Shown in pieces: positions 43,353 to 53,592 of a DNA stretch of 64,000 nucleotides. A program made the position numbers and the translations under genes. Numbering within the stretch: the stretch's first letter is position 1; every line of letters starts with the position of its first letter. The stretch spans positions 218,474 to 282,473 of the forward strand of contig NZ_AYMP01000010.1 in NCBI RefSeq assembly GCF_000633515.1, read 5' to 3'. This DNA is from Morganella morganii H1r (GTDB taxonomy: Bacteria; Pseudomonadota; Gammaproteobacteria; Enterobacterales; Enterobacteriaceae). The notes beneath the pieces are model-generated. The model saw nothing but the letters and a program-made list of their open reading frames with translations. It was not told where the DNA came from and made no database searches.

Positions 43353-44297
43353 ATGATGCGATTTATTTTCCGGCGGGTGCTGCTGCTGATCCCGATGCTG
43401 TTCGGCACCTCGCTGTTTATCTTCCTGATCCTGCGCCTGGGGCCGTCTGACCCCGCGCTGGATTATCTGCGGTTATCCAAAATTCCGCCTACCCCGCAGG
43501 CAGTGGAAAGTGCCCGCGAGCTTCTTGGTCTCGATAAGCCGGTCATGACCCAGTACTTTCACTGGCTGTCTGACGCGCTGCATCTGGATTTTGGTATCTC
43601 TTATGCCACACAGAAACCGGTGCTGCCGGATCTGCTCTATTTTCTGCCTGCCACGCTGCAACTGGCGGGGCTGGCACTGGCGCTGACCATTATTTTATCT
43701 GTACCGATGGGGATGCTGGCGGCGCGTTATCGTGAAAAATGGCCGGATCAGCTGGTGCGGGTGATTGCGTTTATCGGCGTTTCCATGCCGAATTTCTGGC
43801 TGGGGTTTCTGCTGATCCTGCTGTTTTCCATTCATCTCGGCTGGCTGCCGCCGATGGGCAAAGGAGAAGCAAAACATCTGGTGATGCCGGTAATTGCTAT
43901 CTCGCTGATGTCACTGGCGATTAATGCCCGGTTGCTGCGGGCAAGCATGCTCGAGGTGGCAGGGCAGCGCCATGTCCGTTATGCGCGGCTGCGCGGGTTA
44001 TCTGAAATGACGGTGGAGCGCTCGCATATTCTGCGCAACGCCTGGCTGCCGGTGATCACGGCTATCGGCATGCATATCGGGGAACTGCTCGGCGGTGCAC
44101 TGATTATCGAGAGTATTTTCAGCTGGCCGGGTGTGGGGCGCTATGCGGTCTCTGCCATTATGAACCGGGATTATCCGGTGATTCAGTGCTTTACCCTGCT
44201 GATGGTGGTGATTTTTGTCCTCTGTAACCTGATTGTGGATATTATTTATGCGATTGCGGATCCCCGTATCCGCCTCTCTGCGGAGGGTATCGAATGA
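43353..44297 (+). CDS. nikB: Nickel ABC transporter permease NikB
   Basis: A 314-residue inner-membrane permease of the DppB family with six predicted TM segments and the EAA loop region ([20 protein letters not shown]). It starts with ATGATG 13 bases after nikA and overlaps nikC by 4 bases. Confidence 0.94.
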   Translation: MMRFIFRRVLLLIPMLFGTSLFIFLILRLGPSDPALDYLRLSKIPPTPQAVESARELLGLDKPVMTQYFHWLSDALHLDFGISYATQKPVLPDLLYFLPATLQLAGLALALTIILSVPMGMLAARYREKWPDQLVRVIAFIGVSMPNFWLGFLLILLFSIHLGWLPPMGKGEAKHLVMPVIAISLMSLAINARLLRASMLEVAGQRHVRYARLRGLSEMTVERSHILRNAWLPVITAIGMHIGELLGGALIIESIFSWPGVGRYAVSAIMNRDYPVIQCFTLLMVVIFVLCNLIVDIIYAIADPRIRLSAEGIE

Positions 44298-45157
44298 GCG
44301 ATATGATACTGAAAGCCCCTTCCGCCTGGCGGACACTCAGCCGCAATCTTCTGTTGTGGTTTGCGCTGGCCGTGGTGGCGCTGCTGGTACTGGCCATGAT
44401 TGCCGGGCCGTGGATCTCCCCGCATGATCCGGATTTGGTGGAATTATCAAACCGGCTTCAGGAACCGGATAGTCAGTACTGGCTTGGTACTGACCATCTC
44501 GGGCGTGATATTTTTTCCCGCCTGATTGCCGGGGCGCGGATTTCTCTCGGCACCGTAGCAATCACACTGGTGATTATTATGACGCTCGGGCTGGTGATCG
44601 GCGGCATTGCCGGGTTTACCGGCGGACGGACGGATCAAATCATCATGCGGTTTACCGATGTGTTCCTGACATTCCCGACACTGGTGCTGGCACTGTTTTT
44701 AATCGGCATCCTCGGTACCGGGCTGACAAACGTGATTATCGCGATCGCACTGTCACACTGGGCGTGGTATGCGCGGATTGTCCGCGGGATCATCCTCTCG
44801 CTGCGTCACCGGGAATTTTTGCTGGCCGCACGTCTGAGCGGCGCCGGGAATGTGCGGATCTTTCTCCGGCATCTGTTTCCGGCCACCATTTCCCAGCTGA
44901 TCGTGCTGGCGACCCTGGATATCGGCCATATGATGCTGCATGTCTCCGGGTTGTCATTCCTCGGGCTGGGCGTGGCGGCTCCCACCGCAGAATGGGGTGT
45001 GATGATCAGTGATGCCCGCCAGTTTGTCTGGACATCACCGATGCTGATTTTCTGGCCGGGTTTAATTTTATTTTTCAGTGTGATGGCGTTTAACATCCTC
45101 GGGGATGCACTGCGTGATCGTCTGGATCCGACACTGAGGGCCGGGACATGTCATTAA
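44294..45157 (+). CDS. nikC: Nickel ABC transporter permease NikC
   Basis: A 287-residue DppC-family permease: TM1 near residues 17-40, the conserved HPLGTDxLGRD-type motif as [20 protein letters not shown], and the EAA loop [23 protein letters not shown]. It pairs with NikB to form the channel. It overlaps nikD by 10 bases. Confidence 0.94.
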   Translation: MSDMILKAPSAWRTLSRNLLLWFALAVVALLVLAMIAGPWISPHDPDLVELSNRLQEPDSQYWLGTDHLGRDIFSRLIAGARISLGTVAITLVIIMTLGLVIGGIAGFTGGRTDQIIMRFTDVFLTFPTLVLALFLIGILGTGLTNVIIAIALSHWAWYARIVRGIILSLRHREFLLAARLSGAGNVRIFLRHLFPATISQLIVLATLDIGHMMLHVSGLSFLGLGVAAPTAEWGVMISDARQFVWTSPMLIFWPGLILFFSVMAFNILGDALRDRLDPTLRAGTCH

Positions 45158-45942
45158 ATCATTCTGTACTGGCAGTCAGCAATCTGTCTGCAGGGTATCT
45201 GCATAATAACCATACCCATTTCCTGCTTTCTGATCTGTCATTTTCATTGCGGCGCGGCGAAGTACTGGCGCTGGTCGGCGCGAGCGGTTCCGGTAAATCC
45301 ATGACCTGTTCTGCGCTGCTGGATGTGCTGCCGCCGGGCGTGCAGAAAACACAGGGCACTATTCTGCTGGACGGGCAGCCGGTCACCGGGCAGGCCCTGC
45401 GCGGCAGGGAAGTGGCATCGATTATGCAAAACCCGCGCAGTGCATTTAACCCGGTGCGGACCATGCATCAGCATATTACCGAAACCCTGAAGGCCACCCG
45501 GCAACCGCTGCATGACATTGATAAACGCATCCGTGATGTGCTGGCGGAAGTGGAACTGGGGGACAGTGAACATATCCTGAAGCTCTATCCGTTTGAGATG
45601 AGCGGCGGTATGTTACAGCGGATGATGATCGCGATTGCGATCCTCAGTGATGCGCCATTTCTGTTTGCCGATGAGCCGACCACTGATCTGGATCTGGTGG
45701 TGCAGATGAAAATCCTTGATTTGCTGGATCATGTTGTGACTGACCGGCAGACCGGGCTTCTGCTGATCACCCATGATATGGGCGTGGTGGCGCGCCTTGC
45801 TGATCAGGTGGCGGTGCTGTCAGACGGGAACATTATTGAAACCGGCCCGGTGGAGGATATTTTTTCCCGGCCGGGCGCGCCGGTGACCCGCAATCTTATT
45901 TCTGCACATCTTTCACTGTATGGTCTGGAGCTTTCCGCATGA
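45148..45942 (+). CDS. nikD: Nickel ABC transporter ATPase NikD
   Basis: A 264-residue ATPase: Walker A GASGSGKS, Q-loop region SIMQNPRSAFNP, signature SGGMLQRMMIA, Walker B FLFADEPTTDLD and the switch His in LITHDMG. It energises NikBC together with NikE and overlaps it by 4 bases. Confidence 0.94.
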   Translation: MSLNHSVLAVSNLSAGYLHNNHTHFLLSDLSFSLRRGEVLALVGASGSGKSMTCSALLDVLPPGVQKTQGTILLDGQPVTGQALRGREVASIMQNPRSAFNPVRTMHQHITETLKATRQPLHDIDKRIRDVLAEVELGDSEHILKLYPFEMSGGMLQRMMIAIAILSDAPFLFADEPTTDLDLVVQMKILDLLDHVVTDRQTGLLLITHDMGVVARLADQVAVLSDGNIIETGPVEDIFSRPGAPVTRNLISAHLSLYGLELSA

Positions 45943-46748
45943 CATTGATTTCTGTTGAACACCTGAGCAAAAGCTACCAAAGCCATTCACTGATGGGGGC
46001 GGGAACGCCGCGCTGTATTCTTGATGACATTTCCCTGACCCTGAATGAGGGGGAAACCGTTGCGCTGCTCGGGCGCAGCGGCTGCGGAAAAAGCACACTG
46101 GCGCGTCAGATCTGCGGGCTGGAATATCCGGAAAAAGGTGATGTTTTTTACCGCGGAATGCCGGTGCGTAAACTGGACAAAAAACAGCGGCAGCAGTTCC
46201 GTTCGGAGATCCAGATGGTTTTTCAGGATCCGCCCGGTGCGGTTGATCCGCGTTTTACCCTGGAGCAGATCATTGCCGAACCGCTGAAGCTGCTGACGTC
46301 ACTGGATGAAACTCAGCGTAAAGCCCGGACAGCCGAACTGCTGGACATGGTGGAACTGCCGCTGTCGGTGCTTGGTAAATTGCCGTCACAGATCAGCGGC
46401 GGTCAGTTGCAGCGTATCTGTATTGCCCGGGCGCTGGCCCCGGATCCGCGTCTGATCATCCTGGATGAAGCGGTCTCAAATCTGGATATTCATTTACAGG
46501 CATCGCTGCTGACACTGCTCGGACAGCTGCAGAAAACGCAGGGAATCGCATATCTGTTTGTCACGCATGATTTGCGGCTGGTCAGCCGGTTTGCCGCACG
46601 GGTAGTGGTCATGGATGAGGGCAAAATTGCGGAGACCTCACCGCAGGGATGCATTGAACAACTGCGCCATCCGGCATCACTGGCACTGAAAAATGCGGTG
46701 CTGCCGCCATTCCCGTCTTCTCACCGGCGAAAAGCGGTATCTGTCTGA
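45939..46748 (+). CDS. nikE: Nickel ABC transporter ATPase NikE
   Basis: A 269-residue ATPase: Walker A GRSGCGKS, Q-loop MVFQDPPGAVDPR, signature SGGQLQRICIARAL, Walker B LIILDEAVSNLD and switch His in FVTHDLR. Last gene of nikABCDE; all junctions overlap or are very short, so the operon is translationally coupled. Confidence 0.94.
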   Translation: MTLISVEHLSKSYQSHSLMGAGTPRCILDDISLTLNEGETVALLGRSGCGKSTLARQICGLEYPEKGDVFYRGMPVRKLDKKQRQQFRSEIQMVFQDPPGAVDPRFTLEQIIAEPLKLLTSLDETQRKARTAELLDMVELPLSVLGKLPSQISGGQLQRICIARALAPDPRLIILDEAVSNLDIHLQASLLTLLGQLQKTQGIAYLFVTHDLRLVSRFAARVVVMDEGKIAETSPQGCIEQLRHPASLALKNAVLPPFPSSHRRKAVSV

Positions 46749-46757
46749 TAAAAATAA

Positions 46758-46790
46758 AAAAGCGCCGTGATATTAACAGGGCGCTTTTAC
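46758..46790. terminator. nik operon terminator
   Basis: A 9-bp stem (46758-46766 with 46780-46788) with A/T runs on both sides, placed between nikE and the convergent VWA gene; probably bidirectional. Confidence 0.85.
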
Positions 46791-46813
46791 TCATTATTTA
46801 CGCTTTACAGCAA

Positions 46814-47746
46814 TTAAATTTTACCGGAGCAACTGCATTTGGCGGCGATCTCTTTGTGATGATGAGCATCTGTGCCGCAACAGGCATCAATGGCTTTATT
46901 GATAATATCCGCCAGCTTATTGACGGTGGAAATAATTGAAGAGAGTTGTTCGCACACATCGCGGCAGTCTGCATGTGTATGACCGTTATCCGGAATCACC
47001 GGCGGTGTCAGACTGTCACAGAGAATTTCCTGTAATACCAGCAGGAAGTTTGCGATACCGGTAGTGTAGATATAAGAGCGCCCGCCGGTCTGCTCTGCCA
47101 GCCGCTGATACTCCTTTGTCACTTTGTCTCTTTCCGCAATCGACGGGAAGCGGTCAAGGTTTTCCGGACGATCATCCGGCGTTCCCTGATAGGTATAAAC
47201 TTTGACACCGTGAAGCTGCGCGACACCAATCGCCTCACTGTTTTTCGCGACAGCGGCATTGGTCAGTGTTCCGCCGCCGCCTTCCATCCCTTCATCACCC
47301 AGCACAAAAATGGCACGGCGGGCACCGGGGCGCCAGTCAAAATATTTACTGGTATCAATAACAGCACGGCATAAATCCTCCTTATTCCCGGCATGGTCAC
47401 GGCCATCGGCCTCCGTAAACGGTTTTCTGGCCTGTAAATTCCCTTCATGTGCACCTTTGCCAACCAGATAATCACTCACGGTCTGATCAAACTTTGTGCC
47501 GGTCCAGGTGCCCTGAATGCCCAGGAACGTCGCCCGCAGCTGAGACGGGCAGCGGGCAGCCGCTTTCTCTATCGCCGCGTCTATTTCACGACTCAGATCG
47601 GCGGATTCATCTGACATTGAGCCGCTGGTATCAATAATCACCACCAAATCCAGTGCGATATCACTGTTGCCGCCCATGACCTGCACTACCGGGTCAATAC
47701 CGGCTGCCGGTGCAGACATATCCTGTGTGTTGAGATCCTGATTCAT
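46814..47746 (-). CDS. Von Willebrand factor A domain protein with Cys/His-rich tail
   Basis: A 310-residue protein, start at 47746 chosen for its agaggaaa site. There is no signal peptide, so it is probably cytosolic. The VWA domain spans about residues 30-245 and keeps the full metal-ion-dependent adhesion motif DTSGSMS; the MIDAS Thr/Asp positions (TWTGTK, LGDEGMEGGG) follow. The C-terminal ~60 residues contain a dense Cys/His cluster (HTHADCRDVCEQL, ACCGTDAHHHK, KCSCSG) that looks metal-binding. I cannot assign a function. It sits tail to tail with the nickel importer. Confidence 0.75.
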   Translation of the reverse strand: MNQDLNTQDMSAPAAGIDPVVQVMGGNSDIALDLVVIIDTSGSMSDESADLSREIDAAIEKAAARCPSQLRATFLGIQGTWTGTKFDQTVSDYLVGKGAHEGNLQARKPFTEADGRDHAGNKEDLCRAVIDTSKYFDWRPGARRAIFVLGDEGMEGGGGTLTNAAVAKNSEAIGVAQLHGVKVYTYQGTPDDRPENLDRFPSIAERDKVTKEYQRLAEQTGGRSYIYTTGIANFLLVLQEILCDSLTPPVIPDNGHTHADCRDVCEQLSSIISTVNKLADIINKAIDACCGTDAHHHKEIAAKCSCSGKI

Positions 47747-47922
47747 TGTTTTTCCTCTGTGTTTATTGCAGGTATATGTGTTCTGTGCAATCTGTTGCAC
47801 AGAGGAGCAGTATCTTTTTATTTTTCAGGGAAGTATTCCCTAAAAAATAACAGCGTCGGGCTATTTATTGAGAAGGATAATGACCCCGGTGACAATGGCA
47901 TAGCCGGGGCAGGAAGGCGGGA

Positions 47923-48267
47923 TTATTTTAACAATATAAAATCAGATTTATTTAAATTTTTGTTAAAAAACAATAAATTATCTATATCCAGCAAGGTGTG
48001 AACGACATCAGCGGAATCATATTGTTTTCTGAGTTCGTTGAGAAAAACAATCAGTGAAATATCCAGTGCAGTGAGTACCCTGAACAACAGACTGACCGTC
48101 AGATTTCCTTTACCCAGCTCATAGCGGGAGACCTGCTGCTGACTGATTTCAAGTGTAAAGCCTAACTTCTCACCGCTTATTTTTTTCAGCTTACGAAATC
48201 TGTACAGTACCTCCCCGATATTTTTATTGAGTAAATCTGAATCTATGCATTGATATTTCTGCACCAT
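47923..48267 (-). CDS. MrpJ-like HTH regulator 3 (orphan)
   Basis: A 114-residue XRE-type protein with the MrpJ-family helix ISQQQVSRYELGKGNLTVSLL. It is AT-rich and more diverged than the two regulators in the fimbrial locus, with a different C-terminal tail (long Asn/Leu/Phe-rich segment). A ggaga site precedes the ATG. P. mirabilis has many such paralogues tied to fimbriae; this one is not next to any fimbrial genes but faces the autotransporter across a long spacer and may control it. Confidence 0.75.
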   Translation of the reverse strand: MVQKYQCIDSDLLNKNIGEVLYRFRKLKKISGEKLGFTLEISQQQVSRYELGKGNLTVSLLFRVLTALDISLIVFLNELRKQYDSADVVHTLLDIDNLLFFNKNLNKSDFILLK

Positions 48268-49225
48268 TTATCTCCGTAGATTAAATCTGTCATAGCAGGA
48301 ATGGTTGTTATTACCGGCAAATAATTATCGGTTGTGTTTTTTAGTCTTATTAACATGTCTGGTGTTTTTTTTAAAAAAATGAGATTTGTATCTGATGATT
48401 AAAATTAAATAACACATGTTATTTTTTGATGCAAATATAATATTGGTATGTTTTATTATTTTCATAAATTTACAAAATAGATGTGTAATTTAATCGCTTT
48501 TATTTGATACAGCGCAAAATATAAAGAATATCTCATGTTTTACATGATTTTTTTGTTGAAATTTTTTATTCGATCTTTTCTGTGTATCGTCCGGTAACAC
48601 TTATTAAGTAAGAAGAGGTAAAAAGAGCATTATTTTATCTGCGGAAAAAGTGTATTTTCAGTTGGTTTCGCTGCTATGGTTATAAAATAATATCTCACTA
48701 CTTCTTATTTTACAGTTAGTTATGTTGTTTTTATCCTAACAGGATTGTTATGTCAGTGACATTAAATGATGGTTAAATTTAAGGTGTTAACATGTTATAA
48801 AAAATAACGTTTGCAACATAATATTGTTTTTTTTGATTTCAATTTATTAAATTACATGTAAAAAGCAATATTTTAGTGTTTTATTCTATTGTTAATCCAA
48901 TTGTAGATAAATAAAGAACAAACATTCCGGGTTTTTTGTTACCAAGTAACGTTTGCTTACATCTTTCATATTAATTCATTGAAATGTCAGATAAAAATAA
49001 TGAAAACAATTTATTAACATAAATATCATAAGAATGTCTTATCTATCATCGTGGTTGTAATAATATATAAATACACGTAGTGTTACTCGTGAATATAACC
49101 TTAGTTATTACTGATAATAATATTGTCCTGCTGACTTTTTATATTAATAAAGACAGTGATGATACCTTTAATTAATTTTTGAATTTATGTCCTGCTTTTA
49201 TTTTTACGCCGGGAGGTTTTCCCTT
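48268..49225. promoter_or_regulatory. Long AT-rich gene-free region before the autotransporter
   Basis: About 960 bases with very high AT content and no credible reading frame. It contains a 10-base direct repeat taacgtttgc (near 48805 and 48946) and, overlapping the second copy, a dyad gttaccaagtaac (about 48938-48950). These may be regulator sites for the autotransporter or the divergent mrpJ-like gene. The composition suggests H-NS silencing. Confidence 0.5.
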
Positions 49226-51895
49226 ATGAAAAAATATAAATCTGTAAAAGATTTTGCATTACCGCTATCGGTTATACTGGGAACGGGATTATATTCATTT
49301 CCCGGTATGGCGGATCCCTGTACATCGGTGACAGACGGTGACGGAAAAAGACACCTGACCTGTACCTCGACCATCTATTATTACAGCGCCGGTGAACACG
49401 GCGGAACGGCATTATCTGATTACGCGAGTGTGACCATCAACACGACACCGGACGCCTCTGTGTCACCGCTGCAGGGCTGGGCGGTTTACGGGAACAGCAG
49501 CATCTATAATTTCAATAAACTGAATATTGCAACCAGCGGCGCCAAAGCGGACGGTATCGTGACAAAAAACGGTGCCAGTAAAATCAATATTGATAAGTTA
49601 ACCATTAAAACCACCGGTTCTTCCGCTGATGGCCTGAACGCCGGTAAGGAAAGTAACGGCACAGTGATTACCGTGGGTGACGATGCCTATATTGATGCAT
49701 TCGGGATGGGGGTGCGTGCTAATTCATCAACCACCGGCACAAACGAAAACCTGATCACACTCGGAAAAAATGCGGTCATTATTTCTCACGAAGCCGGCAG
49801 CAATCTGGAAATATTCGGGCGTGAATTCGGCACCGGTTATGCCGTTTATGCCGGGAACACCAACTCTGCGGCAACCGGGGATGCCCGTGTGGTGATCGGT
49901 GACAACAGCACCATTGTGGCAAACGGGGGCTCAGCCCATGCGGTTTATGCCAACAAAGGCGGCATTATCGAACTGGGTTCAACGGATATCCGCGCCGAAG
50001 GCACAACGGCACACGGTATTTATGCGGAAGCCGGATCGAAAAAGGCCGGTGGTGCAACGGTCACTGCCGGCAGTCAGGTTTATCTCGGCGGTGATACCAC
50101 CATTAATGTGACCAGTGACGGCCGGAAGTTTGCCCTGTATGCCAAAGGGGCTGATTCACAGATATCCTCTTCTGATCGCCTGTCCGGTGACAGCATCCGC
50201 AGTGTATTCACCGTTGACGGTGATATGAAAGCTGAGACAAAAGGGATTGTTGACCTGCAGATGGCGGATAACAGCCGGTTTACCGGCAGTACCAATTCAC
50301 TGGAATATAATGCGGCAGGCGCACCGAATACGACCACAAACGGCACCATCAACCTGGATATTGCCGGTACAAACAGTCTCTGGAATATGACCGCTGATTC
50401 TGTGCTGTCAAACCTGACACTGACCGGTGCGACACTCCGTTATAACTCTCCGGACGATCTGACCGATCCGGATGCCTTTGTCCCGAAAACACTGACCGTG
50501 GCTGGTGACTATACCGGTAACGGCGGGCACGTAATCCTCAATACCGTATTGAATGACGATAATTCACTGACGGATAAACTGCGGATAAAAGGTAATTCTG
50601 CCGGCACCACGACGGTCAGTTTTGTGAATATCGGCGGGCAGGGCGGGCTGACCATACTCAACGGCATTGAAGTTATCACGGTTGACGGTATTTCTGACGG
50701 TATATTCACTCAGAGCGGGCCGATTGTCGCGGGAGCATATGATTATTCTCTGGGACGCGGTAAAAACGGTAATGAAAAAAACTGGTATCTGACATCAGAA
50801 TATACCCCGTCAAAACCGGATCCTGAGCCGGAACCGGAACCAGAACCAAAACCAAAGCCTGATCCCGATCCTGAACCGGAAAAACCCATTATAAAGCCGC
50901 CGGTAAATCCGGCTATCCGCCCGGAAGCAGGGGGGTATATCAGTAACCTGCAGATGGCGAATACCCTGTTTAATGTACGTCTGCATGATCGCCTCGGTGA
51001 AACCCAGTATACCGATGTGCTGACCGGTGAGCGTAAAGTCACCAGTCTGTGGCTGCGGAATGTGGCCGGGCACTCAGTGGTGAAAAGCGGCAACGGCCAG
51101 TTAAGAACCGGGACAAACCGGTATGTGGCACAATTGGGCGGCGATATCGCACAGTGGTCTGATAATGATCTTAACCGTTACCATATCGGGCTGATGGCGG
51201 GATATGGCCGCATCAGCGGTAAAACCGCAAACAGTGTAAAAAGCACGGAATCAACCTCACATGCTGACGGGTACAGCGCCGGGATATACGGTACTTACTA
51301 TGCTAATGAGGCGGATAAAACCGGCCTGTATGTTGACAGCTGGGTACAATATAACTGGTTTAAAAACCGGGTTGAAAGACGGGGATTGGCAGAAGAAAAA
51401 TATAACTCTGACGGTATCACACTTTCTGCCGAAGCCGGGTACAGCTTCCTGATCAATGAAACACAGGGCAGTGAAGGCAGCATTAACCGCTGGTATATCC
51501 AGCCGAAAGCGCAGGTGACCTATATGGGGGTGAAAATGGATACCCACACAGAGCGGGGCGGCACCCGCGTATCGGCGACCGGTGAAGGGAATATTCAGAC
51601 CCGTCTCGGGGTAAGAGTATATGGACTGGGACAGGCGCTGCAGGATAAAAACAATGATCGTCACTTCCAGCCGTTTGCTGAAATTAACTGGCTGAATAAC
51701 AGTAAGATGGCGGGTGTTTCCATGGACAGTGCTCACGTCAGTCAGTCAGGCACCCGTAATATCGGTGAAATTAAAGTGGGGGTTGAAGGACAACTGACCC
51801 GCAATGCGGATATCTGGTTTAACGTGGCGCAGCAGACCGGCAGTGATCACTACTCGGATACGCAGGGCATGTTAGGCCTGAAATACCGCTTTTAA
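49226..51895 (+). CDS. Large classical (type Va) autotransporter
   Basis: An 889-residue surface protein from the ATG at 49226 (site gggagg). Signal peptide to about residue 30, then a ~520-residue passenger of short beta-helix repeats rich in Gly, Ala, Thr and Asn. A Pro/Glu/Lys-rich linker (DPEPEPEPEPKPKPDPDPEPEK) follows, then the ~270-residue autotransporter barrel (LWLRNVAGHS, RYHIGLMAGYGRISGK, GNIQTRLGVRVYG) ending in the canonical GLKYRF. There is no protease triad or RGD; an adhesin role is likely but not shown. The remnant at 12748 derives from a related barrel. Confidence 0.88.
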   Translation: MKKYKSVKDFALPLSVILGTGLYSFPGMADPCTSVTDGDGKRHLTCTSTIYYYSAGEHGGTALSDYASVTINTTPDASVSPLQGWAVYGNSSIYNFNKLNIATSGAKADGIVTKNGASKINIDKLTIKTTGSSADGLNAGKESNGTVITVGDDAYIDAFGMGVRANSSTTGTNENLITLGKNAVIISHEAGSNLEIFGREFGTGYAVYAGNTNSAATGDARVVIGDNSTIVANGGSAHAVYANKGGIIELGSTDIRAEGTTAHGIYAEAGSKKAGGATVTAGSQVYLGGDTTINVTSDGRKFALYAKGADSQISSSDRLSGDSIRSVFTVDGDMKAETKGIVDLQMADNSRFTGSTNSLEYNAAGAPNTTTNGTINLDIAGTNSLWNMTADSVLSNLTLTGATLRYNSPDDLTDPDAFVPKTLTVAGDYTGNGGHVILNTVLNDDNSLTDKLRIKGNSAGTTTVSFVNIGGQGGLTILNGIEVITVDGISDGIFTQSGPIVAGAYDYSLGRGKNGNEKNWYLTSEYTPSKPDPEPEPEPEPKPKPDPDPEPEKPIIKPPVNPAIRPEAGGYISNLQMANTLFNVRLHDRLGETQYTDVLTGERKVTSLWLRNVAGHSVVKSGNGQLRTGTNRYVAQLGGDIAQWSDNDLNRYHIGLMAGYGRISGKTANSVKSTESTSHADGYSAGIYGTYYANEADKTGLYVDSWVQYNWFKNRVERRGLAEEKYNSDGITLSAEAGYSFLINETQGSEGSINRWYIQPKAQVTYMGVKMDTHTERGGTRVSATGEGNIQTRLGVRVYGLGQALQDKNNDRHFQPFAEINWLNNSKMAGVSMDSAHVSQSGTRNIGEIKVGVEGQLTRNADIWFNVAQQTGSDHYSDTQGMLGLKYRF

Positions 51896-51911
51896 CGGTC
51901 AGTAACATCCG

Positions 51912-51949
51912 GCCGGGATAACAGGAATGCGGTTATCCCGGCTTTTTTG
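51912..51949 (+). terminator. Autotransporter terminator
   Basis: An 11-bp perfect stem (51912-51922 with 51932-51942) and a 7-T tract, right after the stop. Confidence 0.92.
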
Positions 51950-51969
51950 TATCCGGCGCTGATAGTGAC

Positions 51970-52215
51970 TTAATCATTACCCCAGCGGTTGAGAAATTCA
52001 GCAATATCATCGATACGCTGTTTATCGATACCGGCTTCAGCCGCCATCTTTTTCTGGGCTTCCTCACTGATCTCTTCATTTTTCGTCAGACAGGTGATCA
52101 GTAACTGAAAATAGTGTGCCAGTCCGTCATATTCCTGTTCTTCAACCGGATCTTCCGATTCCAGCGCGTACTCATCAGCAATATCGTAGTATTTATCCGG
52201 TACTATATTTTCCAT
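51970..52215 (-). CDS. ymjA: YmjA-family (DUF2543) small protein
   Basis: An 81-residue acidic protein matching E. coli YmjA along its length: [43 protein letters not shown] and [15 protein letters not shown] end. I set the start at 52215 to match the family length; the ORF extends further without support. Function unknown. Confidence 0.88.
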   Translation of the reverse strand: MENIVPDKYYDIADEYALESEDPVEEQEYDGLAHYFQLLITCLTKNEEISEEAQKKMAAEAGIDKQRIDDIAEFLNRWGND

Positions 52216-52577
52216 AAATCCCTCCGGGGTTAACGCCGGTGTCAGTGGTGTGTATCGTACCATTGTAGCCGATCCGGCTTCGTTTTCGCACCTTACCCGG
52301 CGAATTATTGTATTTTCTGCGTGAATGGTTGGGTGGAAATAATTTCCGTAAAGATTCTTTTTTATTTTTTAATATAAAATTAAATAAAAAAATCACTCAT
52401 ACCATCCTGTTAATTTTTCTGTATTTTATATTTAATTAGAGAGGTGAAATTATTTTTCTGATGATTTTCATCTTCAGTTTATCTTGTTTTATAGCATCTT
52501 GTGTTTACTATTTAAGAACAAAGGCAAAATCATCATATCAACTCAACCGGCAGGCGGATTGATTGCAGGAGCGCGGC

Positions 52578-53018
52578 GTGAAGGATATTTCATCTTATTT
52601 AACACGTTTAAATATAAACGAAAATATTAAAGCTGATAACTATTCTCTTTTTCGGTTTCATCATGCTCATTTTTATTCGGTTCCGTTTGAAAATTTCAGT
52701 ATGAATGAAAATGCCGCATCCGGATCTTTCAGTAAAATAATTGCAGATAACATAATATTTAATAAACGCGGCGGTAAAGTAAGCCGTCATCCTGCATATG
52801 GCTGGGTCGTGTCTGTCAGAGAAAACAGCAGGCTCAATGCTGGCTGGGAGGATATTTACGCTTTCCATGATACAGAAACGTTTCCGCCGGATATCAGCAT
52901 GGCGTATTTTTATACGCTCCATTCTCCTGAAAGCCTGCTTAATATACATAAAGTTGCCAGTCTGCCGACAGAAAACGACTTATCTCATCGTTCCGGGTTA
53001 TACGAATTCAGGGCCTGA
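52578..53018 (+). pseudogene. Internally deleted arylamine N-acetyltransferase gene
   Basis: Starts at a GTG behind agga. The N-terminal part (FHHAHFYSVPFENFSM, then NKRGG) is the start of an arylamine N-acetyltransferase. The motif RGGYCFE with the catalytic Cys is cut off after RGG; the frame then resumes about 100 residues later at YGWVVSVRENS...YTLHSPESLLNIHKVASLPTEN. The C-terminus is lost by fusion to the next remnant near 52970. Without the Cys it cannot be an active enzyme. Confidence 0.75.
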
Positions 53019-53468
53019 ACACTGGCAGTCCTTTATGGAAAGAAAATACCGCAATGTTTTTCGTGTACAGCAGGGGGACCGGAATAACCCGTCACGGGAA
53101 ATCTGGATCGACAGCCTGAATCAGGCAATTGCGCACACAGCAGGGGATATTGTTCTGCCGGGTCACAGTTGCGGAGCGGTAACCGCCGCCCAGTGGGCTG
53201 CACAGTATTCCTGCAGCAGAGCCCGTTACCGTCCGGTTTACTGAAATACCGTGCGATGCTGATATACAGCAATAATGATGCACACCTCAGTGAAGCCCGT
53301 GCGCAGATACTGGCATCACAATGGGGATGTGAAACACATTTTGTCCCCGGTGCCGGGCATTTTAATACCGCTTCCGGCTATGGCGCCTGGCCCGGCGGTG
53401 AACGGGTGTTTGAAGACTTTACGGGAAGGGGATTGCAGGTTGCCGAAGCAGGGACGAAATATGTTTGA
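52970..53468 (+). pseudogene. Broken RBBP9/YdeN-type serine hydrolase gene
   Basis: Remains of an alpha/beta hydrolase. One frame gives TYLIVPGYTNSGPEHWQSF and LPGHSCGAVTAAQWAA, with the nucleophile Ser in GHS; it stops at 53244. Another frame gives the C-terminal half (YSNNDAHLSEARAQILASQWG, GAGHFNTASGYGAWPGG), with the active-site His. About 60 middle residues and the start codon are missing. The same deletion event apparently joined it to the acetyltransferase remnant. Confidence 0.72.
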
Positions 53469-53592
53469 AGATATTAAAAAATTCAGTATTACCGCCCGTT
53501 ATTTTCTGATAGCCACCTGTCTTTATTCACTGCCTTTTATACTGCTGCCGGTATTGTCTTCGGTGTGGGCGGGCGCGGATTGTGCTGTTTAA
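53461..53592 (+). CDS. 43-residue membrane peptide, probably a gene fragment
   Basis: MFEDIKKFSITARYFLIATC and one long hydrophobic stretch, then a stop. No family recognised. It lies at the end of a decayed region and may be the 5' remnant of a membrane protein gene. Confidence 0.3.
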   Translation: MFEDIKKFSITARYFLIATCLYSLPFILLPVLSSVWAGADCAV

